A DNA stretch of 64,000 bases from Lachnospiraceae bacterium (GCA_009774395.1 VSNQ01000003.1:1-64000); one strand, 5' to 3'. Shown: positions 8,664 to 17,581, numbered from the stretch's first letter. Program-made: numbers and translations. The notes: a model not told the origin generated them from the letters alone.

Positions 8664-9218
8664 TTATTCCAATCCCGCAAAAATTTCGCCTAATGTCATT
8701 TTGATATTAGGAAATGATTTTAAACATATTTCTTGCTCTGCATTATACTCTTCATCTTCCTTATCATTTTGCAGTAAATAACTCTGATTTAAAACATATT
8801 TGCCGTTCTCTAAATAATATATCTCAACAGCGCCCTGCGGCGAAACAATCCAATATTCTTCCACACCTGCTGTTTCATAGATATCCTTTTTGTTCGTCCT
8901 ATCTCGTTTTGCAGTTGAAGGGCTTAATGTTTCAGCTATAAACCTAGGAACACCACTGTAAGTCCCCCCTTTTAAGTGCTTTCGATCACAAATAATCATA
9001 ACATCCGGGCAGACATAATCATCATTAATATCTGGATGATATTTAAAATCCAAATTCTCCATAAATACAAGACACATACTATTTTTTAAATGATATCCAA
9101 TAGTTCGGTTTATGTTATTATTAATAATCCCATGCTTATAACTTGGTGATGGTGACATTTGATAAATCACGCCATTTATTTTCTCATCTTTTTTTCGTTC
9201 ATATTCTGATAGTCCCAT
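8664..9218 (-). CDS. Uma2 family (DUF820) putative endonuclease
   Basis: A 184-residue protein with the PD-(D/E)XK-like Uma2 fold. Residues 1-30 form the KINGVIYQMSPSPSYKHG start. The core is CPDVMIICDRKHLKG, then RFIAETLSPSTAKRDRTNKKDIYETAGVEEYWIVSP, in which the D, E and K are the presumed nuclease residues, and a C-terminal LKSFPNIKMTLGEIF. Uma2 proteins are abundant in cyanobacteria and occur sporadically in Firmicutes; their biological role is unclear. No partner gene is seen. The start has AAAGGATG about ten bases upstream. Confidence 0.88.
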   Translation of the reverse strand: MGLSEYERKKDEKINGVIYQMSPSPSYKHGIINNNINRTIGYHLKNSMCLVFMENLDFKYHPDINDDYVCPDVMIICDRKHLKGGTYSGVPRFIAETLSPSTAKRDRTNKKDIYETAGVEEYWIVSPQGAVEIYYLENGKYVLNQSYLLQNDKEDEEYNAEQEICLKSFPNIKMTLGEIFAGLE

Positions 9219-9313
9219 TTTTTATCACATCCTTTCCTACATTAGATTGTAACATAATTGTAGATTTAATGAAAGCGTTATTTTATTTGACAAAGCAATG
9301 CTTATATCCGAAA

Positions 9314-9449
9314 GTAACAGTTCAGATAACCCATTAAACTGTTACGTATCCAGCCATTGGAAATCGCTTCGCGATGGGCTGGATACCTCCAAGCACTACA
9401 TTTTATTACGGTCAGCGTAGTAAATGCGCAGACCTACCTGAACTGTTAC
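9314..9449 (+). repeat. R2 MITE-like element with 8-bp target duplication
   Basis: Nearly identical to the 6928 copy. It is flanked by ATCCGAAA on both sides (9306-9313 and 9450-9457). It landed directly beside the R3 element that starts at 9458. Intergenic, no ORF. Confidence 0.85.
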
Positions 9450-9457
9450 ATCCGAAA

Positions 9458-9614
9458 GTTACAATTCACACTCATACCAGTTTTTATTAGCTTATAAGTT
9501 ACTGCGGTGTGAATTATAACAGATTTTGCACACAAAATGCTAAATTAAAAAAGCGAAAGCTTTTAGCATTTTGGCGCATAATTCCACTACTTTGGCGTGG
9601 GTGTGAAAAGTAAC
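9458..9614. repeat. R3 repeat, most complete copy
   Basis: A 157-bp element whose ends are inverted repeats: GTTACAATTCACACTCATAC at the left and its near complement GGCGTGGGTGTGAAAAGTAAC at the right. An inner hairpin AAAATGCTAAA / TTTAGCATTTT lies at 9534-9572. Partial copies are at 881, 22200 and 50726. Confidence 0.75.
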
Positions 9615-9706
9615 CATGATAACATTCTATGTGAAACCACTCAACCCCCAAATTTGCCAAATAAAAATGTATTTGCTATAATATTATCATTCCTTGTATA
9701 TTTTGC

Positions 9707-9810
9707 TATACTCACGAACGATTAGATTTTCCTTTCTGCACAGCACGTATTGCTCACTTATGCAATATGGGCTGTGTAGAAATTGGAAAATCTTAACGGT
9801 CGTCAGTATA
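9707..9810. repeat. R1 palindromic repeat
   Basis: A clean copy bounded by TATA, with arms ACGATTAGATTTTCCTTTCT and AATTGGAAAATCTTAACG. With the R2 and R3 copies it fills most of the 687-base gap before the amidohydrolase gene. Confidence 0.88.
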
Positions 9811-9905
9811 GTACAACGTTGCACATTACTCGATTATTTGCAATGCTGTACTAGGAATCAATCTCATTATAATAATAAATAACTTACTATAAGGAGGCGT
9901 TTCTA

Positions 9906-10793
9906 ATGCTTATCGATTTCCACACCCACACCTTTCCTGCGCAAATTGCCGACCGTGCAATTGCACAATTGGAGAAAAACTCGCATATCCGCAGTGTTCT
10001 TAGTGGTGAATTATCCGACTTAACACAGTCGATGCAGACGGCTGGCATTGACTATTCTGTTCTTCTGCCCGTTGTTACAAAACCTTCACAGCAGGAACAG
10101 ATCAATCGTACCGCAATAGAGTTAAACCAACATTTCCGTGAAACAGGGCTGCTCTCTTTTGGCGGCATTCATCCCGATAACGATGATTACGACATTATTT
10201 TACGAAACCTTGCGCAGAACGGTGTCCGCGGCATTAAAATCCACCCTGTTTTCCAGCGGACTTACTTTGATGATATCCGTTATCTGCGCATTATCGAATG
10301 TGCGTGCGAAAATAATTTAATTGTTGTAACACACGCCGGATTTGACATTGGATTTCCCGGGGAAGATTTTGTAACCCCGCAGCATATTCTGCCTGTTCTG
10401 CAGCAAATTAAACCAGACAAACTTGTTCTAGCGCATACCGGCGGCTGGGACTGCTGGGAAGAAGTGGAACATCAAATTGCGGGGCTTCCGGTATGGCTTG
10501 ATACCTCCTTTTCTATTACGCCGCTGCGTCCCGATCCGCAATTATTTCAGGCAGAGCAGGAAAAAGGAAGCGACACTTGTGCCAAACAATTTCAAAAAGA
10601 CCACCCACAGCTTGACCGCGAACGCTTTCTTCGTATTGTTCAGACGCATGGCGCTGATCGGATACTGTTTGGCAGCGACAGCCCATGGAGCAGCCAGTTA
10701 GAATCCCTTACCGCACATAAAAAAATCGGCTTATCGCAGGAAGCACTAGACGCTATTTTAGGAGGAAATGCCCAAAAACTGCTTAACATATAA
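9906..10793 (+). CDS. Amidohydrolase 2 family metal-dependent hydrolase
   Basis: A 295-residue cytosolic TIM-barrel hydrolase (COG2159-like). Metal-binding motifs are visible: HTHTF near the N-terminus (DFHTHTFP), GIKIHPVF near residue 108, VVTHAGFD near 138, LAHTGGWDCWEEVEH near 170, and LFGSDSPW near 257 with the catalytic Asp. The family includes TIM-barrel decarboxylases and carboxylic hydrolases; the substrate cannot be told from sequence. A GGAGG precedes the ATG by eight bases. The next gene, an acetyltransferase, follows after 35 bases and may be co-transcribed. Confidence 0.9.
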   Translation: MLIDFHTHTFPAQIADRAIAQLEKNSHIRSVLSGELSDLTQSMQTAGIDYSVLLPVVTKPSQQEQINRTAIELNQHFRETGLLSFGGIHPDNDDYDIILRNLAQNGVRGIKIHPVFQRTYFDDIRYLRIIECACENNLIVVTHAGFDIGFPGEDFVTPQHILPVLQQIKPDKLVLAHTGGWDCWEEVEHQIAGLPVWLDTSFSITPLRPDPQLFQAEQEKGSDTCAKQFQKDHPQLDRERFLRIVQTHGADRILFGSDSPWSSQLESLTAHKKIGLSQEALDAILGGNAQKLLNI

Positions 10794-10828
10794 ATCAGCA
10801 ATAAACAAGTATATATGGAGGTTTGCTT

Positions 10829-11575
10829 ATGGAATATATTAGAGTAACAAATGAAAATATTGAAAAAGAACATATATGTTGTGCAATTTCAAACAATAAT
10901 GATATCCAAGTGTCATCAAAAAAAGATTGGTTAAAAGAACGTTTTGATGATGGTTTAGTTTTCTTAAAAAGTGAACAACGCGGAAAGTGTTTTATTGAGT
11001 ATATACCCGCTGAAAATGCGTGGAATCCCATTGTCGCAGATGGCTATATGTATATTGACTGTTTATGGGTAGCTGGTTCTTTCAAAGGACATGGTTATGG
11101 GGCAGAGTTACTGAATGCCTGCATTGATGATAGCAAAAACAAAGGAAAAAAAGGATTATGTATATTATCTGCGGCAAAGAAAAAACCATTTCTGGCAGAC
11201 CCTAAATTTCTAAAATACAAAGGATTTACCATCAGTGATGAAGCGGATAATGGTATTCAGTTATGGCATTTGCCTTTTGACGAAAATGCTCGATTGCCGC
11301 AATTTAAAGAATGTGCAAAACACCCACATATTGATGAGATGGGTTATGTTCTGTATTACACCAATCAATGTCCTTTTAATGCAAAATATATTCCTGTAAT
11401 TGAAACCATTGCGAAAGAAAAATCTATACAATTCAAGTCGGTTCACTTACAGAACAAAGAGGACGCGCAAAGCGCTCCAACACCAATTACAACTTATGCA
11501 TTATTTTTAGATGGTAACTATATTACAAACGAACAGATGAATGACAAAAGGTTTTTGAAATTATTAGAAAAGTAA
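10829..11575 (+). CDS. YoaP-like GNAT N-acetyltransferase
   Basis: A 248-residue two-domain protein. The N-terminal half is a GNAT domain with the acetyl-CoA loop in SFKGHGYGAELLNACIDDSKNKG near residue 90. The C-terminal half is a thioredoxin-like YoaP domain with YTNQCPFNAKYIPVIE (a CPFN rather than CxxC motif) near residue 175 and a PITTYALFLDG strand. ATG at 10829 is preceded by GGAGG at seven bases; a TTG two codons earlier is less well placed. YoaP-type proteins have no settled substrate. It follows the amidohydrolase gene closely and is followed by a nested R1/R2 repeat. Confidence 0.88.
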   Translation: MEYIRVTNENIEKEHICCAISNNNDIQVSSKKDWLKERFDDGLVFLKSEQRGKCFIEYIPAENAWNPIVADGYMYIDCLWVAGSFKGHGYGAELLNACIDDSKNKGKKGLCILSAAKKKPFLADPKFLKYKGFTISDEADNGIQLWHLPFDENARLPQFKECAKHPHIDEMGYVLYYTNQCPFNAKYIPVIETIAKEKSIQFKSVHLQNKEDAQSAPTPITTYALFLDGNYITNEQMNDKRFLKLLEK

Positions 11576-11608
11576 CTTCACGTTTGTCGATTATTGTCAA
11601 CAGAAGAT

Positions 11609-11752
11609 TATACTAACGACCGTTAAAATTGTAGCAGTTCAGATAACCCATTGAACTGTTACTTAAAATTTTCTAATTTCTGCACAGCCCTTATTGCATA
11701 AGCAGGCAATACGTGCTGTACAGAAAAGAAAATCTAATCGTATGTGAGTATA
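11609..11752. repeat. R1 repeat interrupted by a short R2 element
   Basis: R1 halves at 11609-11630 and 11663-11752 are separated by a 32-bp R2 derivative. The bases TTAAAATT occur on both sides of the insert (11623-11630 and 11663-11670). Removing the insert and one copy of these eight bases restores a normal R1 sequence, CGTTAAAATTTTCTAATTTC. Confidence 0.88.
11631..11662 (+). repeat. Short (32-bp) R2 derivative inserted in R1
   Basis: It equals the first 32 bases of full R2 elements, from GTAGCAGTTCAG to GAACTGTTAC. Full R2 has this GAACTGTTAC twice, at base 32 and at its far end, so the short form could arise by recombination between those repeats. It carries an 8-bp target duplication. 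Confidence 0.8.
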
Positions 11753-11817
11753 AACAATCACCACTGCAGAAAACAGCACACCAAGACAGGAAATGCACTA
11801 TGCTTATAGTTCTTTAC

Positions 11818-12567
11818 TTATAATACCATGCCAGCCATCTCGACGTTCTCCGCTGAAACTGCCGTTTCCCCTTGGTCTGTCATTGCTCCAAACGGCGTTT
11901 CGTGGTTGTTTTCGTCTGGCATTTTCTGTGCTGTATCCTCGTCGTCATCAAACAGCGCGTCATATTCATTATGTTCTTTATCACGGTTTGCCATTGCCGA
12001 CGCCTTCGCCACCTGATATAAGTCTGCGCTGTATTCCATTAACTTCTTTTCATCCGACTGCGGCACGGTATCGCCGTCCGCAATCCGTCTGGCAATCTCC
12101 ATAATTTTCGCCATATCGTCCGCACGTTCTTCCCCGTTTTTCGCAGCTTCCCTCTGTTTTTGAATCATCTGGCGGAACATCTCTTTTTGTGTAATAATCT
12201 TTTTCTGCTGCTCCTGTTCTCTACGTTTTTCCTCTGCACGCCTTACATCTTCATTGGCAATATCTTCGTTTGAAACAGGTTCTTGCGCTGCATTCCTCCA
12301 CATTTTCTTTCCAGCAGATGCAGATCCTGTTATCCTACCACGTACCAGCACACGCCCCTCTTTGGGCATTTCCGAAAGCGACACAATATCCTGATATCCA
12401 AGACGCACACCTCCATTAGAATAATGCTGCGTAAAATTGCGCTGCGTATTTGCTGTCTGCTTTTCTACCTGCGCCTCTCGCTTCGTGCCTGCCACTGTCA
12501 TCGTACGACCGTTCACGCCAACGAAACTTTTGTTGCTCATACGTTCTGTTGTGTTTGTACTCCACAT
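11818..12567 (-). CDS. Hypothetical coiled-coil protein (249 aa)
   Basis: A soluble, highly charged protein with no signal peptide. Residues 75-130 have a SEMPKEGRVLVRGRITGSA strand-rich piece, then a long Arg/Glu/Lys-rich helix (VRRAEEKRREQEQQKKIITQ) likely to form a coiled coil to about residue 160; the C-terminus is acidic and disordered (DALFDDDEDTAQK). The start follows GGGGGG by seven bases. It stands alone, between repeats and a gene remnant. I recognise no family; similar proteins appear in Lachnospiraceae genomes without a function. Confidence 0.75.
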   Translation of the reverse strand: MWSTNTTERMSNKSFVGVNGRTMTVAGTKREAQVEKQTANTQRNFTQHYSNGGVRLGYQDIVSLSEMPKEGRVLVRGRITGSASAGKKMWRNAAQEPVSNEDIANEDVRRAEEKRREQEQQKKIITQKEMFRQMIQKQREAAKNGEERADDMAKIMEIARRIADGDTVPQSDEKKLMEYSADLYQVAKASAMANRDKEHNEYDALFDDDEDTAQKMPDENNHETPFGAMTDQGETAVSAENVEMAGMVL

Positions 12568-12765
12568 ATTGATACCCCCCCTTATATTTTAGAATCGCAA
12601 GGATTCTTTCTTTACTCGTTACCATTCAATCTTATTGAACTGTAATATTACTCCCCTGTTATGCGGTAATGCCCTGTAATTTTGCCCCATATTGCAAGAA
12701 TATCCTCCTCATATCCTGCCTGAATTGGATTCGCATTATGAATTACAAATGGTACTCCCTTTTGA

Positions 12766-13464
12766 TTGCGGTGGTCGGAAACAATGCCGATCGGCTACAG
12801 CAACTGGAAAAACTTCTGTCTGGACTTGCGCGATACAGAACTGTATACATGGCAGTTAGACAAAGGCATTGCTATTACTTCCGGCGATGGCGTTTATGGG
12901 ATTCCGTATGTTGTAGAAGGTTACGGAATTATCTACAACGACGCTATTATGCAAAAATATTTTGCACTTTCCTCCAAAGCAGTGTCCTTCTCAAGTATGG
13001 AAGAAGTCGATAACTTTGATAAACTCAAGGCTGTTGTAGAAGATATGACACGCCATAAAGACGATCTGGAAATCGAAGGTGTGTTTGCCTCCACTTCCTT
13101 TGGCTCCGGTGAGGACTGGCGCTGGCAGACACATTTGGCAAATGTTCCTGTTTACTTTGCGTTCCGTGACAAAAATATTTCCGACACCGACACCTTAGAT
13201 TTCACTTACGCGGAAAATTATAAAAATATCTTTGATTTATATATCGGCAATTCTTGCACAATTCCAACAACATTATCCAAAAAATCTGTATCCGATTCTA
13301 TGGAAGAGTTTGCGTTAGAAAAAGCCGCAATAGTACAAAACGGCAATTGGGCATGGAGTCAAATTGCAAGTGTAGAAGATAACAAAGTATTAGAAGAAAA
13401 TGTAAAATACCTGCCGCTGTATATGGGCATTGACGGCGAGGAAAGCCAAGGGCTCTGCATAGGC
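12766..13464 (+). pseudogene. Fragment of an extracellular solute-binding protein
   Basis: About 230 codons match the middle of a carbohydrate ABC transporter binding protein: GIAITSGDGVYGIPYVVEGYGIIYND, GVFASTSFGSGEDWRWQTHL, MEEFALEKAAIVQNGNWAWSQI and YLPLYMGIDGEESQGLCIGT. The signal peptide and N-terminal lobe are missing, and the C-terminal lobe stops where the sequence switches to a chemoreceptor. No transporter permeases are nearby. The fragment is probably not functional. Confidence 0.8.
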
Positions 13465-14104
13465 ACTGCGTTCTAAAATCGCAGCTTTAATTGCTTCCAC
13501 ATCCATACTGTTAATTGCCGGAATCCCAATTGTTTCCTATATTATTAACCGCAAAAATATTGTAGAATTATGCAAAAGCTACCTATATGATGTGTGCGTT
13601 TCCGCATCATCTACTTTATATGAAAGTTTTTACGGCGATGCCGAGCGCAATCACCTTGAAGTTAGTCTGGAATATATTCTCTACAGCACTGGTATCGGCA
13701 CAATGGAATCGAGTCATGCCTATCTGGTTGATACCGATGGTACTTATCTCTATCACCAAGAATCCGAACGGGTTGGCACAAAGCTGGAAAATAATGCCGT
13801 TATCGAAGAGGTTGTACAGCGCCTGAAAGAAGGCTATATTACAACCGCCGATGTGCGTAGATGCACAGTGGATGGGAAACCCGTTTATGTAGCCTTTATG
13901 TGCACTGTCAATGACTGGGTTGTTGTGGTACAAGCAGATGAATCAGATGTGATAAAACCCGTTTTAATCATTGGCTTTTACACATTGGCAGTTGGCGGCA
14001 TTTTCCTTGTACTGGCGCATTGTAAACCAAGAAATCTTTCCATTGGAACTCTGACAAAATGCCTTATTGACACACTCGATTTTCTGGAAACTGTAAACAA
14101 ATAA
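13464..14104 (+). pseudogene. N-terminal fragment of a methyl-accepting chemotaxis protein
   Basis: Starting in a different frame at LRSKIAALIASTSILLIAGIP (a chemoreceptor first membrane segment), the frame continues through a Cache-like sensory domain (SSHAYLVDTDGTYLYHQESE, VQRLKEGYITTADVRR, PVYVAFMCTVNDWVVVVQADES) to a second membrane segment (VLIIGFYTLAVGGIFLVLAH). It ends after LDFLETVNK at 14104, before any HAMP or signalling domain. The junction with the preceding binding-protein fragment at about 13461-13466 is direct, as from a deletion. The start codon is absent. Confidence 0.8.
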
Positions 14105-14221
14105 TTCATCCATTTGACTTGTCTAAATATCAAATTAACAAGTTATTTATTTACAGTTTCTAAGCTTCAAAAAGACAAACGCAAAGTATAACAATATACG
14201 CACCCCCTTGGCAAACGTCCA

Positions 14222-14533
14222 CTACGCAATCACAATAGACCATGTACAGCTTTCTTTGGTAAAAACAAGTTTTACCAGTTCCATTCTGCCGCCGAAGGAA
14301 ATACGGCATAAATGTTCTACAGTCTGTATGCCGGAATACGTTTTTTCCTCGGTTGCAAGCACTTGTATTTCGTGGATCGTATGCAGAAAGCCTTCTTCAT
14401 CCATTACTTTTATAATCTTGGGAATTGTCCTGCCTTTGCTGGTAAACCAGCATTCGCAGGCAATTTCTCTTTGTACACCCCGCAAAATTCCATGCTCTTT
14501 TTTCTCTATTATCTCTCCCAAACGAAATGCCAT
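14222..14533 (-). CDS. Small hypothetical protein downstream of dinB
   Basis: A 103-residue soluble protein with no membrane segment, starting MAFRLGEIIEKKEHG after a well-placed GAGGAG. It has mixed strand-rich segments (GRTIPKIIKVMDEEGFLHTIHEI, ELVKLVFTKES). It follows dinB by 30 bases on the same strand, so it is probably co-transcribed and may help polymerase IV or belong to a damage response; this is position-based inference. YolD-type proteins occupy a like position near Y-family polymerases, but I do not see their signature. Confidence 0.75.
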   Translation of the reverse strand: MAFRLGEIIEKKEHGILRGVQREIACECWFTSKGRTIPKIIKVMDEEGFLHTIHEIQVLATEEKTYSGIQTVEHLCRISFGGRMELVKLVFTKESCTWSIVIA

Positions 14534-14563
14534 TACTTGCTCTCCTCTTTCAGAACATTTATT

Positions 14564-15808
14564 CTATTTCATAGATTTTGCTATTCCGCCGCCCATATGA
14601 TCGATTTGCTTCTGCTTTAAAAATGATGCCCTTTGTACCGCATCTGCGCCAAACCGCTCACGGATACTGTCAATTGCCCTATCTAATTTTTCCAATTTCT
14701 CATAATCCTTATTGTCAAACAATGTCATCTGACGACTCGGTGCCTCGTGCGTTATCCGACTCGTATGCACGCCTAAATGACGAATTGGCATACATGCGCC
14801 ATTCCATAGTTCATCAAACAGCCTGCAGACCATTTCATAAATTTCCTGTGTAATATTTGTCGGCGACTGTAGTGTTCCTTGATGCGACTCATAGTGAAAA
14901 TCACAGTAACGGATACCCACAGAAACCACCTCAATCGACACATTATCCTTGCGCAGTCGTCTGCCAATTGTTTCCACCAAAGAAAGAAGCACCATCTTTG
15001 CCGTCTGCGCATCCGTCACATCAAAAGGAATTGTTGTCGTATTGCCATAGCCCTTGTTTTCCGGCGGCTCCGCTTCCACTTCCGATACATCCCTGCCATT
15101 TGCAAAGTTCCATAATATTTCCCCATGCTTTTTAAACATCGCTTTTAACATCGTAACATCCGCATTCGCCAACTCTCCAATTGTCTGAATACCAATCGAA
15201 TGCAGCTTTTGCTCTGTTGCACCGCCTACAAAAAATAAATCCCTTACTGGCAGATGCCACATTTTCTGCTCTATTTCCTCCGTAAACAACGTATGCACCC
15301 GATTGGGCTTATGGAAATCACTTGCCATTTTTGCAAGCAGCTTATTGTCAGATATTCCAACGTTTACTGTAAATCCCAAATTATGATATATTTCATCCTT
15401 TATTGTATTGGCGGCTACAACAGGCTTTCCAAACAACAATTCCATTTCTGTCATATCCATAAATGCCTCGTCTATGCTGTACTGCTCCACTTTATCGGAA
15501 TAGTTCTTTAATATCTCCATAAACGCATTGGAACATTTCTCATACAGTGAGTAGTGTGGCGGTACCAGTACCAATTGGGGGTATTTGCGCAGCGCACTGA
15601 CAACCGGTTCGCCTGTCTGGATTTTGTATTTTTTTGCCGGAATAGACTTTGCCAAAATAATGCCACGACGCTTGGCAATATCACCGCCCACTGCTGACGG
15701 AATTGTGCGCAGATCCAGGCGCTCCCCTAAAAACCGCACCCGATAAACCGCCTCCCACGACAAAAACGCGCTGTTAACATCTATATGAAAAATCACTCTC
15801 CTGCCCAT
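14564..15808 (-). CDS. dinB: DNA polymerase IV (Y-family)
   Basis: A 414-residue Y-family translesion polymerase of full length. Active-site motifs are HIDVNSAFLSWEA near residue 9 and YSIDEAFMDM near residue 108. The helix-hairpin-helix region follows (FFVGGATEQKLHSIGIQTIGEL), then the little-finger domain from about residue 240. RQMTLFDN near residue 370 fits a sliding-clamp binding peptide (QMTLF). The start follows GAGGGG. No LexA-type operator was seen upstream; an R1 repeat lies 43 bases before the gene. A small hypothetical gene follows on the same strand. Confidence 0.95.
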   Translation of the reverse strand: MGRRVIFHIDVNSAFLSWEAVYRVRFLGERLDLRTIPSAVGGDIAKRRGIILAKSIPAKKYKIQTGEPVVSALRKYPQLVLVPPHYSLYEKCSNAFMEILKNYSDKVEQYSIDEAFMDMTEMELLFGKPVVAANTIKDEIYHNLGFTVNVGISDNKLLAKMASDFHKPNRVHTLFTEEIEQKMWHLPVRDLFFVGGATEQKLHSIGIQTIGELANADVTMLKAMFKKHGEILWNFANGRDVSEVEAEPPENKGYGNTTTIPFDVTDAQTAKMVLLSLVETIGRRLRKDNVSIEVVSVGIRYCDFHYESHQGTLQSPTNITQEIYEMVCRLFDELWNGACMPIRHLGVHTSRITHEAPSRQMTLFDNKDYEKLEKLDRAIDSIRERFGADAVQRASFLKQKQIDHMGGGIAKSMK

Positions 15809-15850
15809 ATAAATCCCCTCGTTCTTGGTGTAACTGCCGGCAATTGCTTA

Positions 15851-15954
15851 TATACTCACGAGCGATTAGATTTTCCTTTCTGCACAGCACGTATTGCCCG
15901 CTTATGCAATATGGGTTGTGCAGAAATTGGAAAATCTTAACGGTCGTTAGTATA
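15851..15954. repeat. R1 palindromic repeat
   Basis: A clean copy bounded by TATA, oriented as the 9707 copy, in the gap between dinB and rsgA. Degenerate R1-like sequence (GTGCAGAACTTGAAAAATTT) is also seen at 16264-16283. Confidence 0.88.
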
Positions 15955-16056
15955 ATTATTGGCTAAGGAATTGTCCCAAAATTGCAGTTGCTGCCAATTT
16001 TCCTAATATGCAAACCAAAATAGTTACTATTATTTTATCCAAGAATAGGGCATTTC

Positions 16057-16112
16057 ATGTAAAAACGCGCCGCCAGAAATTTTTGAAAGTAACTTCTGAC
16101 AGCGCGTTTTAG
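16057..16112 (-). terminator. Terminator after rsgA
   Basis: On the minus strand AAAACGCGCTGTCAGAA pairs with TTCTGGCGGCGCGTTTTT with one bulge, followed by T residues. It lies about 195 bases past the rsgA stop. Confidence 0.7.
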
Positions 16113-16306
16113 ATGGTTATTTATTCCAATAATTATTTTCTCTATAAAAAATCAACACAAATTAACAATACCAACTAGCCTAAACCTTTCACATAAAAAT
16201 TTTTTTGTCAAAGACATATCCCACATTCTAATCCCGCTGGCACGGGAATATCTGTTTGAGCGGTGCAGAACTTGAAAAATTTTAACATTGGTCAATAAAA
16301 CTCCCT

Positions 16307-17314
16307 CTACCTCCGCCTTTTTGCCTTTTCCATTCTTCTTGTAATAATCTGCTGCCTTGCTTTTGCATAAGCTTCTTCTTTTTGAAGGCTTAAATACATT
16401 TTCCAATGTTTTATATCCAGCAATCCATCTGCCAAAGCTTGTTTCACAGCGCATCCTGGCTCCGTCTGATGGCGGCAGTCTGAAAAACGGCACTGTGATG
16501 CCAGTGCAGCAATATCCTCAAACGTAAGATCAATGCCATCTGTGCCCTCTCCCATTACAAGCTTGCGAATCCCCGGTGTATCAATAATTCTGCCGCCGCC
16601 TTTAATTGTATTTCCGTCAGGAAGCAAAATACGATCCGGTATATCAAACATTTGTTTATAGGTTGTTGTATGGCGTCCCTGCGAATCGGATTCCCGAATG
16701 CTGCCTGTTGCCATTTGTTCTTCTCCTAGAAGTACATTGACAAGGGATGATTTCCCTACGCCGGAAGAACCCAACAGCACAATTACAGCGCCGCTCACAA
16801 AATATTTTTCCAACTGAGAAATCCCCTCTCCCGTATATGCGCTAATACAATACGTATCAACGCCCGCCGCCTTCGCACTCACCTGCGCCAATATTCGTTC
16901 CCGCTCCTGCATTAAATCGGATTTTGTTAAAAGAATCACAGGTGTACCGCCGCTCTGCCATGCAGCCGTTAAAAAACGCTCCAATTTTGCAGGATGAAAA
17001 TCCTTATTACACGACATCGTAATAAATACATAGTCAAAGTTCGCCGCCACCGCCTGATCGGGCAGCCCCTGCGTCGCATTCAGCCGCATAAATACGGATT
17101 TCCGCTCCAATACTTCTAAAATCAAACTGTCACCGCCTGTATTTTGGCTTACCATTACCCTGTCGCCAACCGTTGGAAACGGCACAATCTCTGTGCTGTT
17201 ATAAAAAGCTGCTGCCTTTAATCTGCCATAAAAAATTTCTGTAGTTGTACCTGTATCCATGCTTAACTCATAGCGATCTCTATGAACCGCCGTAACTGTT
17301 GCTATATTTTCCAT
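16307..17314 (-). CDS. rsgA: Ribosome small-subunit-dependent GTPase A
   Basis: A 335-residue circularly permuted GTPase that aids late maturation of the 30S subunit. Order: N-terminal OB fold (residues 1-65, ATVTAVHRDRYELSMD), G4 LLTKSDL near 120, G5 SAYTGEG near 157, Walker A GSSGVGKSS near 177, G3 DTPGIR near 237, and a C-terminal zinc site CRFSDCRHQTEPGC near 268-281. ATG at 17314 is chosen because GGAGG lies seven bases upstream; the open frame extends 13 codons further without a site. That GGAGG lies inside a preceding 59-codon ORF that overlaps the rsgA start by 35 bases, which suggests translational coupling. Confidence 0.95.
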   Translation of the reverse strand: MENIATVTAVHRDRYELSMDTGTTTEIFYGRLKAAAFYNSTEIVPFPTVGDRVMVSQNTGGDSLILEVLERKSVFMRLNATQGLPDQAVAANFDYVFITMSCNKDFHPAKLERFLTAAWQSGGTPVILLTKSDLMQERERILAQVSAKAAGVDTYCISAYTGEGISQLEKYFVSGAVIVLLGSSGVGKSSLVNVLLGEEQMATGSIRESDSQGRHTTTYKQMFDIPDRILLPDGNTIKGGGRIIDTPGIRKLVMGEGTDGIDLTFEDIAALASQCRFSDCRHQTEPGCAVKQALADGLLDIKHWKMYLSLQKEEAYAKARQQIITRRMEKAKRRR

Positions 17315-17459
17315 TATGATTCCTCCATCTACGATTGGCAAAGTGCCAATCAATCATTGGAAAGATTTTTTCTTTCCAGTCTTTTAACTTCCATATAGTG
17401 AATTGACCACTCACTTCTACATACATTTGTTCTATCCCATTTTCTCTCATCTGCATCAT
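17280..17459 (-). CDS. Small ORF (59 aa) overlapping the rsgA start
   Basis: ATG at 17459 follows AAAGGAG with normal spacing; the frame runs 59 codons and stops 35 bases inside rsgA in a different frame. The product is rich in Trp, Lys and Met (MYVEVSGQFTIWKLKDWKEK) and is soluble. It is too small to place in a family. Its arrangement fits a coupled upstream gene or a regulatory leader ORF for rsgA. It begins about 10 bases after a terminator hairpin, so it would be translated only when that terminator is read through or from a promoter hidden in the short gap. Confidence 0.55.
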   Translation of the reverse strand: MMQMRENGIEQMYVEVSGQFTIWKLKDWKEKIFPMIDWHFANRRWRNHNGKYSNSYGGS

Positions 17460-17489
17460 AATACATCACTCCTTTCCAAAAATTACACG

Positions 17490-17531
17490 CAAAAAAATCC
17501 CAAAAAGCACGATTCTATGCTTATGGGATCT
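17490..17531 (-). terminator. Terminator in the rsgA leader
   Basis: On the minus strand ATCCCATAAGCA pairs with TGCTTTTTGGGAT, followed by seven T. It lies between the 24-codon ORF and the 59-codon ORF, where an attenuator would be. Confidence 0.75.
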
Positions 17532-17553
17532 ATAAAAAGATATTATGCATAAA

Positions 17554-17581
17554 AATCGCGGCATAAAATGATACCGCGACA
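17554..17581 (-). terminator. Second terminator in the rsgA leader
   Basis: On the minus strand TCGCGG pairs with CCGCGA around a loop of about 14 bases, followed by TTTTT. It starts nine bases after the stop of the 24-codon ORF. Confidence 0.7.

Noticed and set aside
12669..13013. Overlapping ORF starting MPCNFAPYCKN
   Set aside because: A shadow of the solute-binding fragment in another frame, with Cys/Arg-rich, non-coding-like composition.
16201..16300. Degenerate R1-like sequence past rsgA
   Set aside because: Only part of one arm resembles R1, so it is noted but not listed as a copy.
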